This document shows positions 34,642 through 42,785 of a stretch of DNA of 64,000 nucleotides, one piece after another. A program made the translations under genes and the position numbers. This DNA comes from Geomonas silvestris (GTDB lineage: Bacteria > Desulfobacterota > Desulfuromonadia > Geobacterales > Geobacteraceae). The notes under the pieces were generated by a model. It saw nothing but the letters and a program-made list of their open reading frames with translations. It did not search any database and was not told the DNA's origin. The stretch covers positions 248,001 to 312,000 of the forward strand of contig NZ_BLXX01000004.1 of NCBI RefSeq assembly GCF_014193515.1, written 5' to 3'. Each line of letters opens with the position of its first letter. The stretch's first letter is position 1.

Positions 34642-35106
34642 TCAACGCAGGCGGTCCAGCGCCAACCGAATCCGCTCGGCGACCTCGGCCATCTCGGCCT
34701 CGTCGCGGTACCCCACCCGGGGCCAGAAGAAGCCTTTCAGGCCGTCACCCGTCCGGCGCGGCACGACGTGGACATGCAGGTGGGGGACGCTCTGGCTCAC
34801 CCGGTTGTTGAGGGCCACGAAGCTCCCCTGGGCCTCCAGGGCAAGCTCGACCGCGCGGGCCAACAGCCGGGCGGCGAGAAAAAGCGGCGCGACCAGATGG
34901 CGCGGGAGCTCCGGCAGGGTGGCGTAGTGCGCGCGGGGAACCACCAGGAGGTGCCCGGGAAAAAGCGGCCGGCGGTCCAGAAAGGCGAGCACCCGGTCGT
35001 CCTCGAAGACCGTCCGGGCCGGCAGCTCGCCGCGCACGATGGCGCAGAACCGGCATCCCGAGACCGTTTTGCTGCCGCTGTCAGTGGTACCGCGTCCCAG
35101 GTCCAT
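34642..35106 (-). CDS. HIT family nucleotide hydrolase/transferase
   Basis: 154 residues. CRFCAIVRGELPARTVFEDDRVLAFLD is the HIT N-terminal strand with a CxxC that may bind zinc; GHLLVVPRAHY and the histidine triad SVPHLHVHVVPRR give the catalytic site. HIT proteins hydrolyse nucleoside phosphoramidates or diadenosine polyphosphates. An additional segment GDGLKGFFWPRVGYRDEAEMAEVAERI follows, common in the Geobacter-like HIT group. Start chosen at ATG 35106 with AGGAGGAAGGTG; longer start at 35184 lacks an RBS. It is transcribed toward the fusion lipoprotein gene 67 bases away. Confidence 0.9.
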   Translation of the reverse strand: MDLGRGTTDSGSKTVSGCRFCAIVRGELPARTVFEDDRVLAFLDRRPLFPGHLLVVPRAHYATLPELPRHLVAPLFLAARLLARAVELALEAQGSFVALNNRVSQSVPHLHVHVVPRRTGDGLKGFFWPRVGYRDEAEMAEVAERIRLALDRLR

Positions 35107-35205
35107 CACCTTCCTCCTGTTTCCCTTCAAGCCGGCAGCTTCGCACACTGGCAACGATTCTACTCTTCCGTTTAGCCCTGGCAAGCGAGTTTGCCGGGGA
35201 AGAGG

Positions 35206-35250
35206 TGAAGAAATGGTCGCCCCCGCTACTTGAAGAAACGGCCGCCCCCC
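35206..35250 (+). repeat. Two-copy 25-bp tandem repeat overlapping a promoter
   Basis: TGAAGAAATGGTCGCCCC at 35206 and TGAAGAAACGGCCGCCCC at 35231 differ at two of 18 positions and are offset by 25 bases. The second copy contains the -35 hexamer of the L,D-transpeptidase promoter. It could be a pair of regulator sites or simple slippage. Confidence 0.5.
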
Positions 35251-35259
35251 CGTTATATT
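35230..35259 (+). promoter_or_regulatory. Sigma-70-type promoter of the L,D-transpeptidase gene
   Basis: TTGAAG (35230-35235) and TATATT (35254-35259) are 18 bases apart, in an AT-rich pocket 85 bases before the ATG. Confidence 0.55.
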
Positions 35260-35344
35260 AATTAGCTGTAATCATCCCGCGACCCGGAAGGCCCCATTCC
35301 CACTGGGGCGCTGCCGCGATCGAGAACGCTACACGAGGGACCCC

Positions 35345-36178
35345 ATGAGCGCCTTTCGCTTAATTCTCATCGCAATCTGCGCCTTTCTTGCCTGGGCGCC
35401 TCCCGCCGGCGCCACCCTGAAACTTAAGTCCCTGTGCGAGATCCACTACCCAAGCGACGACCGGACCGAGTGGACCTGCGAAAAGCTCAACTGGCAGGAC
35501 ACGCCGAACTCGCGGTTCGGATCCTACTGGCAGGACGTGCTCCGCTTCAACCGGCTGGACCGGCGCCATTTCCTGGGGGGGCGCTCCATCAAGTTACCCA
35601 AGGACTTAACCCGCATCTACCACTACAGCCCGCTCCCCTTAAGCTACCCCGAGGCGGCGCGGGAGCCCAAGTTCATCCTCATCGACCAGGCTGAGATGTT
35701 CCTGGGTGCCTACGAGTACGGCCGGCTGGTGCTCTCCTTCCCCGCCGCCATCGGCATCGAGAACCATCGGGTCCCCACCGGCGACTACCAGGTGGACGCC
35801 GCCGACCGCAGCCACCAGTCCAACCTCTACCAGGTCGAGGAGATCGACCGCCCCTACCCGATGCACTACGGGCTGCGCTTCTTCGTGGACAAGACTAAGG
35901 ATGGGTGGCCCTCCTACTGGATCCACGGCCGGGACCTCCCGGGCTACCCCGCCTCGCACGGCTGCGTCGGGCTCTACGACGAGGAGATGCAGGTCGAGTA
36001 CTACAGCGCCCACGACCAGAAGGTGAACAAGAAGTACTACCACCCGATCACCCCACCCTACCTGGAGGGAGCCCAAAAGCTCTACCAGTGGGTGGTCGAC
36101 CCGCGCAGCGACCCCGGGACCTTTCACCTCATCGGCAACGGAGCGAAGGTGAAGGTCATCGGTGAACCGCCCATCTAG
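35345..36178 (+). CDS. L,D-transpeptidase (YkuD family), exported
   Basis: 277 residues. A signal peptide (MSAFRLILIAICAFLAWAPP, cleavage near AGA) is followed by a region with LysM-like position but no clear repeat. The catalytic YkuD domain (about 105-275) comes next: PKFILIDQAEMFLGAYEYGRLVLSFP, then HRVPTGDYQV, and the active-site YWIHGRDLPGYPASHGCVGLYDEE (His, Ser-His-Gly-Cys with Cys nucleophile). It would form 3-3 crosslinks in peptidoglycan or attach proteins to it. It sits between two cell-wall or envelope genes. ATG 35345 is preceded by ACGAGGGACCCC. The downstream hybrid kinase starts 26 bases after its stop and may be in the same transcript. Confidence 0.9.
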   Translation: MSAFRLILIAICAFLAWAPPAGATLKLKSLCEIHYPSDDRTEWTCEKLNWQDTPNSRFGSYWQDVLRFNRLDRRHFLGGRSIKLPKDLTRIYHYSPLPLSYPEAAREPKFILIDQAEMFLGAYEYGRLVLSFPAAIGIENHRVPTGDYQVDAADRSHQSNLYQVEEIDRPYPMHYGLRFFVDKTKDGWPSYWIHGRDLPGYPASHGCVGLYDEEMQVEYYSAHDQKVNKKYYHPITPPYLEGAQKLYQWVVDPRSDPGTFHLIGNGAKVKVIGEPPI

Positions 36179-36204
36179 CGGTAACGAGATCCCCCGGCGG
36201 AGTC

Positions 36205-38553
36205 ATGCGAGACGGGAAACCCATGTCGATGAAGAGGAGATGCCAACAGCTGCTGGATGCCCTGGCCAAGCTCTGGCGCGCAGAGCCCGTCTTCGGCATC
36301 TTCCAGCGCGCCGACCTCGCCAAGGGGCGCCTGGTCCTGCTGGCCAGCTTTGCCATCACCCTGGCCATCTCGGTCAGCATGGGGATTTTCTCCTACCAGA
36401 ACCTGAGGGCCACCCGCGACGCCAACCGGTGGGAGAAGCACACCTACCTGGTCATCATGGAGCTGGACAACCTGCTGAGCGCCGCGAAGGACGCCGAATC
36501 AGGGCAGCGCGGCTTCCTAATAACCGGAAACCTCAAGTACCTCGCCCCCTACCACCAAGCCATCGGCAATGTCAACATCCACCTGGACGCCTTGCACCGG
36601 CTGACCCGGGACAACCCGGACCAGCAGCAGCGCCTGGGCCGAATCGAGCCGGTGTTGCGCAGCAAACTGGCCCTTCTCGATGAAAACATCCGGCTCCGCT
36701 CCACACGCGGGTTCGAGGCGGCCCGCGAGCACACCATGCGCGACCTGGGGCGCCAGACCATGGACGAGTTGCACGGCCAGGTGGGTCAGGCGGTACACCA
36801 GGAGAAACGCCTGCTCAGAGAGCGCGCGCTCCTGGAGCGCACCTACTCAGCCCGCAACTTCTCCTACCTTTTGGGCGCCAACGTGGTCGGCGTACTGCTT
36901 TTGTGCATCCTGTACCTGTTCCTGTGGCGCGAGTTCAGCCGCCGCATCCACAACGAGCGCGACCTGATCGCCAACCGGGACCTTCTGGAGCTGCAAAACC
37001 ACGAGCTGCGCATGGCCGGCGAGGAGCGCCAGGAGATGGAGGCACTCATCGGCAAGTTCAGCGATCTCTACGATTTCGCCCCAGTGGGGTACTTCAACCT
37101 GGACCGCTGCGGGGTGATCCGGGCCGTCAACCTCACCGGGGCCAGCTTCCTGGGGGTCGGGCGTTCCCAACTGCTGGGACGGCCGCTGGACGTCTTCCTC
37201 ACCGCGCAAAGCCGCCCCGCCTTCCTGGAGTTCCTGGAGCGGGTCTTTGAAAACCAGGGAGAAAAGGTAAGCGGTGAGGTAGTTTTCCTGCAGGAGGTCT
37301 TCGCCCAGGTCGAAGGGGTAGCCTCGGTAGCGCGGGACGACTGCCGGGTGGCCATCTTCGATATCTCCGACCTGAAGCGCTCCGAGCAGGAGCGCAGCCG
37401 GCTCGAGGACCAGCTGCACCAGTCCCAGAAGATGGAGTCGGTGGGGAGGCTGGCCGGAGGGGTGGCCCACGACTTCAACAACATGCTGAGCGTGATCCTG
37501 GGGCAGGCCAACCTCGCACTCATGGACCTTCCCCCGGGCGCCCCACTCTACACGGCGCTCGACGAGATCCGCAAGGCGGCCGAACGCTCGGCCGACCTGA
37601 CCCGGCAGCTGCTCGCCTTCGCCCGGCGCCAGCCGGTAGCACCCAAGGTGCTGGACCTGAACCGGACCATCGAGGGGATGCTCACCATGCTGAAGAGGAT
37701 CCTGGGGGAGAACCTGCAGCTCAACTGGCAACCCGGGGACGGGGTGTGGCCGGTGCGGATCGATCCGAGCCAGGTGGACCAGATCCTCGCCAACCTCTGT
37801 TCCAATGCCCGCGACGCCCTGGGCGAGACCGGCACCATCTGCATCGCGACCCAGAACCGGGAGATCGATGCGGCCTACTCCGCCCACAGCGCGGAGCTGG
37901 TGCCGGGCGACTACGTGCGGCTTAGCGTGAGCGACAACGGGTCCGGCATGGACCGCGAGCTGCTCGCGCACATCTTCGAGCCGTTTTTCACCACCAAGGG
38001 GGCCGGCAAGGGGACCGGCCTGGGACTTGCCACGGTTTTCGGGGCCGTGAAGCAGAACAACGGGTCCATCAACGTCTACAGCGAACCGGGGGTGGGGACG
38101 ACCTTCAGTATCTACCTGCCGCGGCACCGGGAGGGGCAACAGGCGCCACCCCAGGGACCGGGAGAGCCCCCCGCCGAAAAGGGGCAGGAAACGGTCCTCG
38201 TGGTGGAAGACGAGAAGGCGGTGCTCAGCATGGCGCAGCAGATCCTGAGCCGGCAGGGGTACACCGTGCTGGCGGCGAATTCCCCCGGTGAAGCGCTGCG
38301 GCTGGCCCGGGAACACCCCAAGGAGATTGCGTTGTTGGTCACGGACGTGGTGATGCCGGAGATGAGCGGGAGGGATCTGGCGGCCCAGCTGGTGCGGGAC
38401 AACCCGAAGCTGAAACTGCTTTTCATGTCGGGGTACACCTCGGACATCATCACGCACCACGGCGTGCTCGACGAGGGGACCCATTTCCTGCAGAAACCGT
38501 TCAGCAGGGGGGAGCTGGCAGCCAAGGTGCGCGAGGTGCTGGACCGCAGGTGA
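36205..38553 (+). CDS. CHASE3-PAS hybrid histidine kinase with REC domain
   Basis: 782 residues. TM1 (about 45-65) and TM2 (about 225-243) enclose a periplasmic CHASE3 helical sensor with DAESGQRGFLITGNLKYLAPY, the signature of that domain. A PAS domain (about 290-400) has LYDFAPVGYFNLDRCGVIRAVN. The kinase core has GRLAGGVAHDFNNMLSVILG (His near 422), N-box ILANLCSNARDALGE, DNGSGM, and GTGLGLATV. The receiver has LVVEDEKAVLSMA and LLVTDVVMPEMSG (Asp near 714). The ATG is preceded by GGCGGAG. The PAS-kinase plus receiver layout suggests phosphorelay with an unlinked partner. Confidence 0.92.
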   Translation: MRDGKPMSMKRRCQQLLDALAKLWRAEPVFGIFQRADLAKGRLVLLASFAITLAISVSMGIFSYQNLRATRDANRWEKHTYLVIMELDNLLSAAKDAESGQRGFLITGNLKYLAPYHQAIGNVNIHLDALHRLTRDNPDQQQRLGRIEPVLRSKLALLDENIRLRSTRGFEAAREHTMRDLGRQTMDELHGQVGQAVHQEKRLLRERALLERTYSARNFSYLLGANVVGVLLLCILYLFLWREFSRRIHNERDLIANRDLLELQNHELRMAGEERQEMEALIGKFSDLYDFAPVGYFNLDRCGVIRAVNLTGASFLGVGRSQLLGRPLDVFLTAQSRPAFLEFLERVFENQGEKVSGEVVFLQEVFAQVEGVASVARDDCRVAIFDISDLKRSEQERSRLEDQLHQSQKMESVGRLAGGVAHDFNNMLSVILGQANLALMDLPPGAPLYTALDEIRKAAERSADLTRQLLAFARRQPVAPKVLDLNRTIEGMLTMLKRILGENLQLNWQPGDGVWPVRIDPSQVDQILANLCSNARDALGETGTICIATQNREIDAAYSAHSAELVPGDYVRLSVSDNGSGMDRELLAHIFEPFFTTKGAGKGTGLGLATVFGAVKQNNGSINVYSEPGVGTTFSIYLPRHREGQQAPPQGPGEPPAEKGQETVLVVEDEKAVLSMAQQILSRQGYTVLAANSPGEALRLAREHPKEIALLVTDVVMPEMSGRDLAAQLVRDNPKLKLLFMSGYTSDIITHHGVLDEGTHFLQKPFSRGELAAKVREVLDRR

Positions 38554-38621
38554 CCCGACGAGGGGGAGCGACACTCCCTGGCCGGGCGGGAGCCCCGCAC
38601 CGGCGAGCTGCCGGAAGGGGC

Positions 38622-38915
38622 CTAGGAGGCGTAGCGGAGGGTCTGATCCTTGATCTGGTGGATGTGTCCCTTGATCTGCTCAATCTCGGACTTGATCTTG
38701 CCGGAGTTGCAGGCGCTGCGGATCTGCTCGTAGAGCGAATTGAACTCGCGCTCGCTGCTGGCGACCCCCGCCACCCGGTACTCGACTTTCTGGTCCAGCA
38801 GGATGCGCTTGGTCTGGATCAGCTGCACCTCGAGCTTGAGCTTCTCGATGATCGGCAGATCGCTATTTTTCAGCTCAGCCAGGCACTTGGTGAGCACGCT
38901 GTATTGCTTCAACAT
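38622..38915 (-). CDS. Small coiled-coil protein
   Basis: 97 residues, highly charged and predicted helical throughout: MLKQYSVLTKCLAELKNSDLP, KLKLEVQLIQTKRILLDQK, and the C-terminal EIEQIKGHIHQIKDQ heptads. It has two Cys (11 and about 68). Start ATG 38915 with AAGGGAGGGGAAC. No family recognised. It is convergent with the CHASE3 kinase gene. Confidence 0.75.
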   Translation of the reverse strand: MLKQYSVLTKCLAELKNSDLPIIEKLKLEVQLIQTKRILLDQKVEYRVAGVASSEREFNSLYEQIRSACNSGKIKSEIEQIKGHIHQIKDQTLRYAS

Positions 38916-39009
38916 GAAGTTCCCCTCCCTTTTCCGTAAACTACCCCAGCAGTAAACCAAGAAGCGTACCAACGGGAGAAGCGGAAGCAACCACTAATCT
39001 TTCGAGTAC

Positions 39010-39123
39010 TTACAGGGAAGAGGCTGTCCAGGCTGGGGCCGGGCGGCTGTTCTTTTTCTTACACCCTCCGCCGAACCGCCACATAAACCCGCGCAATGCC
39101 AAGTACTTAGCACTTCCCTGTAA
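39010..39123. repeat. 11-bp inverted repeat enclosing about 92 bases
   Basis: TTACAGGGAAG at 39010-39020 and its exact reverse complement at 39113-39123 flank a C/G-rich 92-base insert; AGTACTT precedes the left arm and occurs again just inside the right arm. No target-site duplication identified. Confidence 0.6.
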
Positions 39124-39148
39124 AAAAAAGAACACTGTGAATATTTTT

Positions 39149-39184
39149 ACGACTGAATCTGGTTTCAGATTATCACTCAGTCGT
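39149..39184. repeat. Two-step hairpin, possible RNA element or operator
   Basis: ACGACTGA pairs with TCAGTCGT (8 bp) and ATCTG with CAGAT (5 bp) around a GTTT loop, with an asymmetric bulge of six bases. The + strand has TTT after the stem, but no gene ends upstream on that strand. Confidence 0.5.
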
Positions 39185-39283
39185 TTTAAATTATTATTAA
39201 TTCACCGTTCAGTAAAAAAGATGCACCTGCAACGATGAAATCAACCAGCTGCGAGATAGAGAAGAAGGCCGCTTCAATGAGTG

Positions 39284-39553
39284 TCAGGCAAGATCTTCCT
39301 TCTCAAAGCCCTGCAGAGCCACTGCAGTAGTTACACCGGCATTGACTGCGGCCGCGATGTCCACCGCCTGCAGCAGGGCCTCCTGGGGAATCCCCGTTTC
39401 CAGCGCCTTGCGCATCCTCTTGCCGGTGCAGTGCACGCAGCCGCGGGTCAGCGCGACGGCGAGCCCGATGAGCTGCTTCTCGCGGTCCGTGAGGTGTTCT
39501 GCGGCGTGCGAGTGTTCCAGCAGCGCCGTTGCTGCGAAATCTTCCAGTTTCAT
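39284..39553 (-). CDS. AhpD-like carboxymuconolactone decarboxylase family protein
   Basis: 89 residues, the short AhpD/CMD type: LTDREKQLIGLAVALTRGCVHCTGKRMRKALETGIPQEAL with the CxxC pair and downstream helical His-free segment AVDIAAAVNAGVTTAVAL. AhpD-like proteins act as thiol peroxidase partners using the CxxC. Here the spacing GCVHCTGKRM is intact, so redox activity is plausible. Start at ATG 39553 with AGGGGGAA, rather than TTG two codons earlier. An extended -10 promoter lies upstream. It is divergent from the bacteriohemerythrin gene and may share its regulation. Confidence 0.85.
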   Translation of the reverse strand: MKLEDFAATALLEHSHAAEHLTDREKQLIGLAVALTRGCVHCTGKRMRKALETGIPQEALLQAVDIAAAVNAGVTTAVALQGFEKEDLA

Positions 39554-39587
39554 GGGCAATTCCCCCTCGCGACATGATATGGCACTT

Positions 39588-39596
39588 ATTATAGCA
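39588..39596 (-). promoter_or_regulatory. Extended -10 promoter for the AhpD-like gene
   Basis: On the minus strand TGC-TATAAT (39596-39588) is a perfect extended -10 element, 35 bases upstream of the ATG. The -35 region is poor, as is common with extended -10 promoters. Confidence 0.55.
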
Positions 39597-39606
39597 GTTC
39601 AAAAAA

Positions 39607-39655
39607 CTGGACATTGAGGGCGGCTGCAGTTAAAGTGCAGTCACCGTCCAGTCAG
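39607..39655. repeat. Long hairpin between AhpD-like and hemerythrin genes
   Basis: CTGGAC near 39607 pairs with GTCCAG near 39650, and GGCTGCA with TGCAGTC inside it. It lies 25 bases upstream of the hemerythrin start and may control translation or act as an operator. Confidence 0.4.
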
Positions 39656-39680
39656 GATGGTAGCTCGTTTATAGGAGGAT

Positions 39681-40091
39681 ATGCTGGTGATCGAGTGGCA
39701 AGACTGTCTGTCGGTCGGCGTGCTGGAAATAGACATCCAGCACAAACTGCTTTTCGAGCGTTTTAACAGTTTCCTGCAAGCATGCGAATCGGAGGCCGAC
39801 CAGGACAAGGTGCACCGTCTGTTCTGGTTTCTGGAGGCCTACGCGGTAACCCACTTCACCGAGGAGGAGAAGCTCATGCAGGCCTCGGGGTTCCCAGATC
39901 TCCCGATGCACCGCAAACAGCACGCGGAGTTCGCTGCCGAGATCGCCAGGATCAAGGAGCGGCTGCGCTGCGAGGGGCCCTCCCCCACCCTGGTGAGCAG
40001 CCTCACCACCTTCATCAGCGACTGGCTCACCAGGCACATCTCCCAGATGGACCGGGCCATCGGCAACCACCTGCAGCGCAGCGCCCCCTAG
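39681..40091 (+). CDS. Bacteriohemerythrin
   Basis: 136 residues of the four-helix hemerythrin fold. All diiron ligands are present: His in GVLEIDIQHKLLFE, His and Glu in THFTEEEKLM, two His in HRKQHAEF, and His and Asp in RHISQMDRA. These proteins bind O2 reversibly for delivery, sensing or scavenging in anaerobes and microaerobes. The ribosome binding site AGGAGG (39673-39678) is only two bases from ATG 39681 and eight from GTG 39687. Relatives have two residues between the initiator and IxW, which favours the ATG. Divergent from the AhpD-like gene, suggesting an oxygen or oxidant response. Confidence 0.93.
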   Translation: MLVIEWQDCLSVGVLEIDIQHKLLFERFNSFLQACESEADQDKVHRLFWFLEAYAVTHFTEEEKLMQASGFPDLPMHRKQHAEFAAEIARIKERLRCEGPSPTLVSSLTTFISDWLTRHISQMDRAIGNHLQRSAP

Positions 40092-40137
40092 GCTACCGTC
40101 ACCGTGCGCCGCGCGGGCCTAGGCTGCTGCGGCAACG

Positions 40138-40179
40138 AAAAAAAAGGGACCGACCACTTAGCTGGTCAGGTCCCTTTTT
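40138..40179. terminator. Bidirectional intrinsic terminator
   Basis: AAAAAAGGGACC-GACCA...TGGTC-GGTCCCTTTTT between the convergent hemerythrin and DUF2141 genes; perfect GGGACC/GGTCCC stem plus inner GACCA/TGGTC. Confidence 0.88.
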
Positions 40180-40184
40180 CGCGT

Positions 40185-40613
40185 CTACTTGAAGATGAGC
40201 TGGATGGTCTGCACCGCCTGCTTCAGGTCGAAGGCGGCGTCCGAGAAACTCGGCGGGCCGACCAGGCCGCGGGCCCCGTTGGAGGCCGCGGTCGGCTCCA
40301 CCGGCCACCCGAGCAGGCTGCGGTCCAGGGAGCCGTTGTTGTTCTGGTCGTGGTAGGCAGCCGCGGCGTAGTTCCCGCGTGAAAGGCCGGTAAAGCTCAG
40401 TTCCACTTCGGGTCCGCTGACCGGCGCGGACTTCTGGGCCACAGCCTTATCGGGCTGGGTGGGAAAACCGGCCGCCTCCTTCCAGAGCATGATCCGGACC
40501 GTGCCGAAAGGCTTGTGCAGACCGGAGATTTTGACGATGAGGGTTTCGGCTGCGGCGGTGTGTTGCCAGCCGAAGATAACCGCGAGGACCAGCCAGGAGA
40601 CGGATCGCTTCAT
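40185..40613 (-). CDS. Exported DUF2141 family protein
   Basis: 142 residues with a signal peptide (MKRSVSWLVLAVIFGWQHTA, cleavage at AAA). The mature part matches DUF2141: LIVKISGLHKPFGTVRIMLW, ELSFTGLSRGNYAAAAYHDQNNNGSLDRSLLGWPVEP (the HDxNxNGxLD calcium-like loop), and ASNGARGLVGPPSFSDAAFDL. It is a periplasmic or outer-membrane-associated beta-sandwich of unknown function. Start ATG 40613 with GGAAGGGGATAC; longer frame lacks a signal. Stands alone after the class A PBP gene on the same strand, separated by 144 bases. Confidence 0.9.
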   Translation of the reverse strand: MKRSVSWLVLAVIFGWQHTAAAETLIVKISGLHKPFGTVRIMLWKEAAGFPTQPDKAVAQKSAPVSGPEVELSFTGLSRGNYAAAAYHDQNNNGSLDRSLLGWPVEPTAASNGARGLVGPPSFSDAAFDLKQAVQTIQLIFK

Positions 40614-40757
40614 GTATCCCCTTCCGGAAGATGGAGTGGCTGCCGGCCCCGGTCGGGAGCGGAAGCCCGATTCTTGTAGCACAACTTCCCCCGCGGCGCG
40701 ACCATTTTTCGGCTGCCGCGGCGCAGGTCATAGGTAGTGCGGCGCCGCGGCCGTTTC

Positions 40758-42785
40758 TTAGCGCAGCTGCGGCGCTCCGGCATCAGGCGGCGTGGCGGGT
40801 TCCTGCGTCTGCAGCTCCTGTTCCGGCGCAAGCTCCTGACCGGCAGGGGGTGCCGGGGCGCTGCCGTGTTTCGGGCAGTACTCGGTCGGCTCGGTCCCCG
40901 GGAGGAAGAACTCCTCGCGCGGGTGCGGGCACTCCGGCGTGGCGAGCTTCCCGGTCGACGGGTCGATGGTCGCCGTGACGACCGTCTCCGGTTTGGCGAA
41001 GTCGGGCGCGGGCTTGCCGGCCAGTGCCCCCTTCATGAAGCGTCCCCAAATCGGTGCGGCGACGGCGCCGCCGGTGAAGCCGCGCCCGCCGGGCTTCGGC
41101 TTGTCCTGGCCGACCCAGACCCCGGTGACGAGCTGCGGGGTGTACCCCACGAACCAGGCGTCGCGGTAGTCGTCGGTGGTGCCGGTCTTGCCGGCGGCAG
41201 GGCGCTCCTGGCTGAACTTCTTGAGCCCCTTGGCGGTCCCGTAGGTAAGGACGTCCTTCAGCATCTGGGTGGTCACGTAGGCGGTGGCCGGGGCCAGCAC
41301 CGGGGTGACCGCGGGGGGGATCTCGGTCCAGGTGCGGCGCCTCTGGTCGTAGATCCGGATGATGGTGCGCGGCTCGGAGCGCAGCCCACCGCTGGCGAGC
41401 GGCGAGTAGGCCGAGACCAGCTGGCTCAAGGTCACCTCGTCGGTACCCAGGGCAAGCGAGAGCCCGTTTTGGGGGTGCAAGGAGAGCCCGAGGGTGCCGG
41501 CGAATCCCGAGAAATAGGGGACCCCGATGGCGTCCAGAAGCTTCACGGCGATCACGTTGTTCGAGTGCGCCAGCGCCTCGCGCAGCGGGAGCTCCCCGAA
41601 CCCCTTGCGCTCGTAGTTCACCGGCGTCCAGCTCTGGCCGTTGCCCCGGTCGTAGGCGACGGGCGTGTCGTTCATGAGGGTAGCGGCGGTGAAGCCTTTC
41701 TCGAGCGCCGCGGCGTAGATGAGCGGCTTCACCGAGGAGCCGGGCTGGCGCTTGGCCAGGAAGGCGCGGTCGTAGGGGCTGGCGGCGAAGTCGACCCCGC
41801 CCGCGGCGGCAAGGACGTCGCCGGTGGCCGGATCCTGGCAGAGGAGCGCCCCCTGCAACTTGGGCGAGAGTTTTCTCACCCCGTCGCGCAGGGTATCCTC
41901 GGCCAGCTTCTGCAGGTTGAGGTCCATGGCGGCGATGACGTCGAGTCCCCCCTGTTCGAGGACTCCGGCGCCGAAGCGCTCGATGAGCTTCGCCTTGACG
42001 TGCGCCAGGTAGTAGGAGGCTTTGCCCGGCTTGATCACGGTCGCCGGGTGGGCCATCAGGTTCTGGCGCTCCCGCTCGCTGATCATCTTCATGTCGACCA
42101 TGCGCTTGAGCACCACCGAGCGGCGCAGTGCCACCTTCTGGGGATCCCCCAGCGGGTTGTAGCGTCCCGGCGCCTTCGGGATGCCGGCCAAAAGCGAGCA
42201 CTCCGCGTCGGTGAGTTCCTGGGGCTGCTTGTCGAAGTACAGGCGCGCCGCCTGAGCGATCCCCCAGGCGCCGTTACCGAAGTTGATCTCGTTGAAGTAC
42301 ATCTCGAGGATCTGTGCCTTCGAGTACTTCTTCTCGAAGTCCATGGCGAGCTGGGCTTCCTTCACCTTGCGGTCCAGGGTCTTCTCGCCGGTTAAGAACT
42401 TGTTCTTGATGAGCTGCTGGGTGATGGTCGAGCCCCCCTCGGCCATGCGCCCCTTGGCGACGTCCTTCACGAGGGCGCGCGCGATCCCCTTGAAGTCGAT
42501 GCCGTTGTGCTCGTAGAAGCGGGAATCCTCCACGGCCACGAGGGCATCCTGCAGGAATTTGGGGATCTGGTTGATGGGGGTCCAGTAGCGGCCGGTGGGG
42601 AGGATGCGCCCGGCGAAGCGGCCGTCCCGGTCGAAGACCCGGATCGATCCGGTGCCGGCAGGGAGCAGGGGGAAGTTGGCGATCTTTTCCGCAAACGCGG
42701 AGGAAAGCGGAAGCACGATGAGAAAGGCCGCCAGGGCAAGACCCTTGAGCAGCCTCGAGGACAGCGGGGTAACGGGAGACGACAA
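40758..42785 (-). CDS. Class A penicillin-binding protein (PBP1-type, glycosyltransferase/transpeptidase)
   Basis: 675 residues. N-terminal TM (about 12-32), GT51 glycosyltransferase (about 65-240) with VEDSRFYEHNGIDFKGIARA, EGGSTITQQLIKN, KVKEAQLAMDFEKKYSKAQILEMYFNEI and CSLLAGIPKAPGRYNP. The transpeptidase (about 320-590) has the active-site SSVKP (SxxK), SNN, and KTGTTDDYRDAWFVGYTP (KTG). A C-terminal tail is rich in Glu/Pro/Gln with two Cys (TPECPHPREEFF, TEYCPKHG). It polymerises and crosslinks peptidoglycan at the inner membrane. Start ATG 42785 follows AAAAGGAGAACATCTCTT. Monocistronic. Confidence 0.94.
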   Translation of the reverse strand: MSSPVTPLSSRLLKGLALAAFLIVLPLSSAFAEKIANFPLLPAGTGSIRVFDRDGRFAGRILPTGRYWTPINQIPKFLQDALVAVEDSRFYEHNGIDFKGIARALVKDVAKGRMAEGGSTITQQLIKNKFLTGEKTLDRKVKEAQLAMDFEKKYSKAQILEMYFNEINFGNGAWGIAQAARLYFDKQPQELTDAECSLLAGIPKAPGRYNPLGDPQKVALRRSVVLKRMVDMKMISERERQNLMAHPATVIKPGKASYYLAHVKAKLIERFGAGVLEQGGLDVIAAMDLNLQKLAEDTLRDGVRKLSPKLQGALLCQDPATGDVLAAAGGVDFAASPYDRAFLAKRQPGSSVKPLIYAAALEKGFTAATLMNDTPVAYDRGNGQSWTPVNYERKGFGELPLREALAHSNNVIAVKLLDAIGVPYFSGFAGTLGLSLHPQNGLSLALGTDEVTLSQLVSAYSPLASGGLRSEPRTIIRIYDQRRRTWTEIPPAVTPVLAPATAYVTTQMLKDVLTYGTAKGLKKFSQERPAAGKTGTTDDYRDAWFVGYTPQLVTGVWVGQDKPKPGGRGFTGGAVAAPIWGRFMKGALAGKPAPDFAKPETVVTATIDPSTGKLATPECPHPREEFFLPGTEPTEYCPKHGSAPAPPAGQELAPEQELQTQEPATPPDAGAPQLR

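Larger units (their letters stand above)
38916..39283. other. Structured AT-rich spacer
   Basis: No open frame. It contains an 11-bp inverted repeat TTACAGGGAAG (39010-39020) and CTTCCCTGTAA (39113-39123). It also contains a compact hairpin with an eight-bp outer stem (39149-39156 with 39177-39184) and a five-bp inner stem (39157-39161 with 39166-39170), then TTTAAATTATTATT. It may hold a small RNA or be a remnant boundary. Confidence 0.5.

Noticed and set aside
40737-42395. Plus-strand frame of 552 codons opposite the PBP gene
   Set aside because: Antisense of a gene with intact GT51 and transpeptidase motifs.
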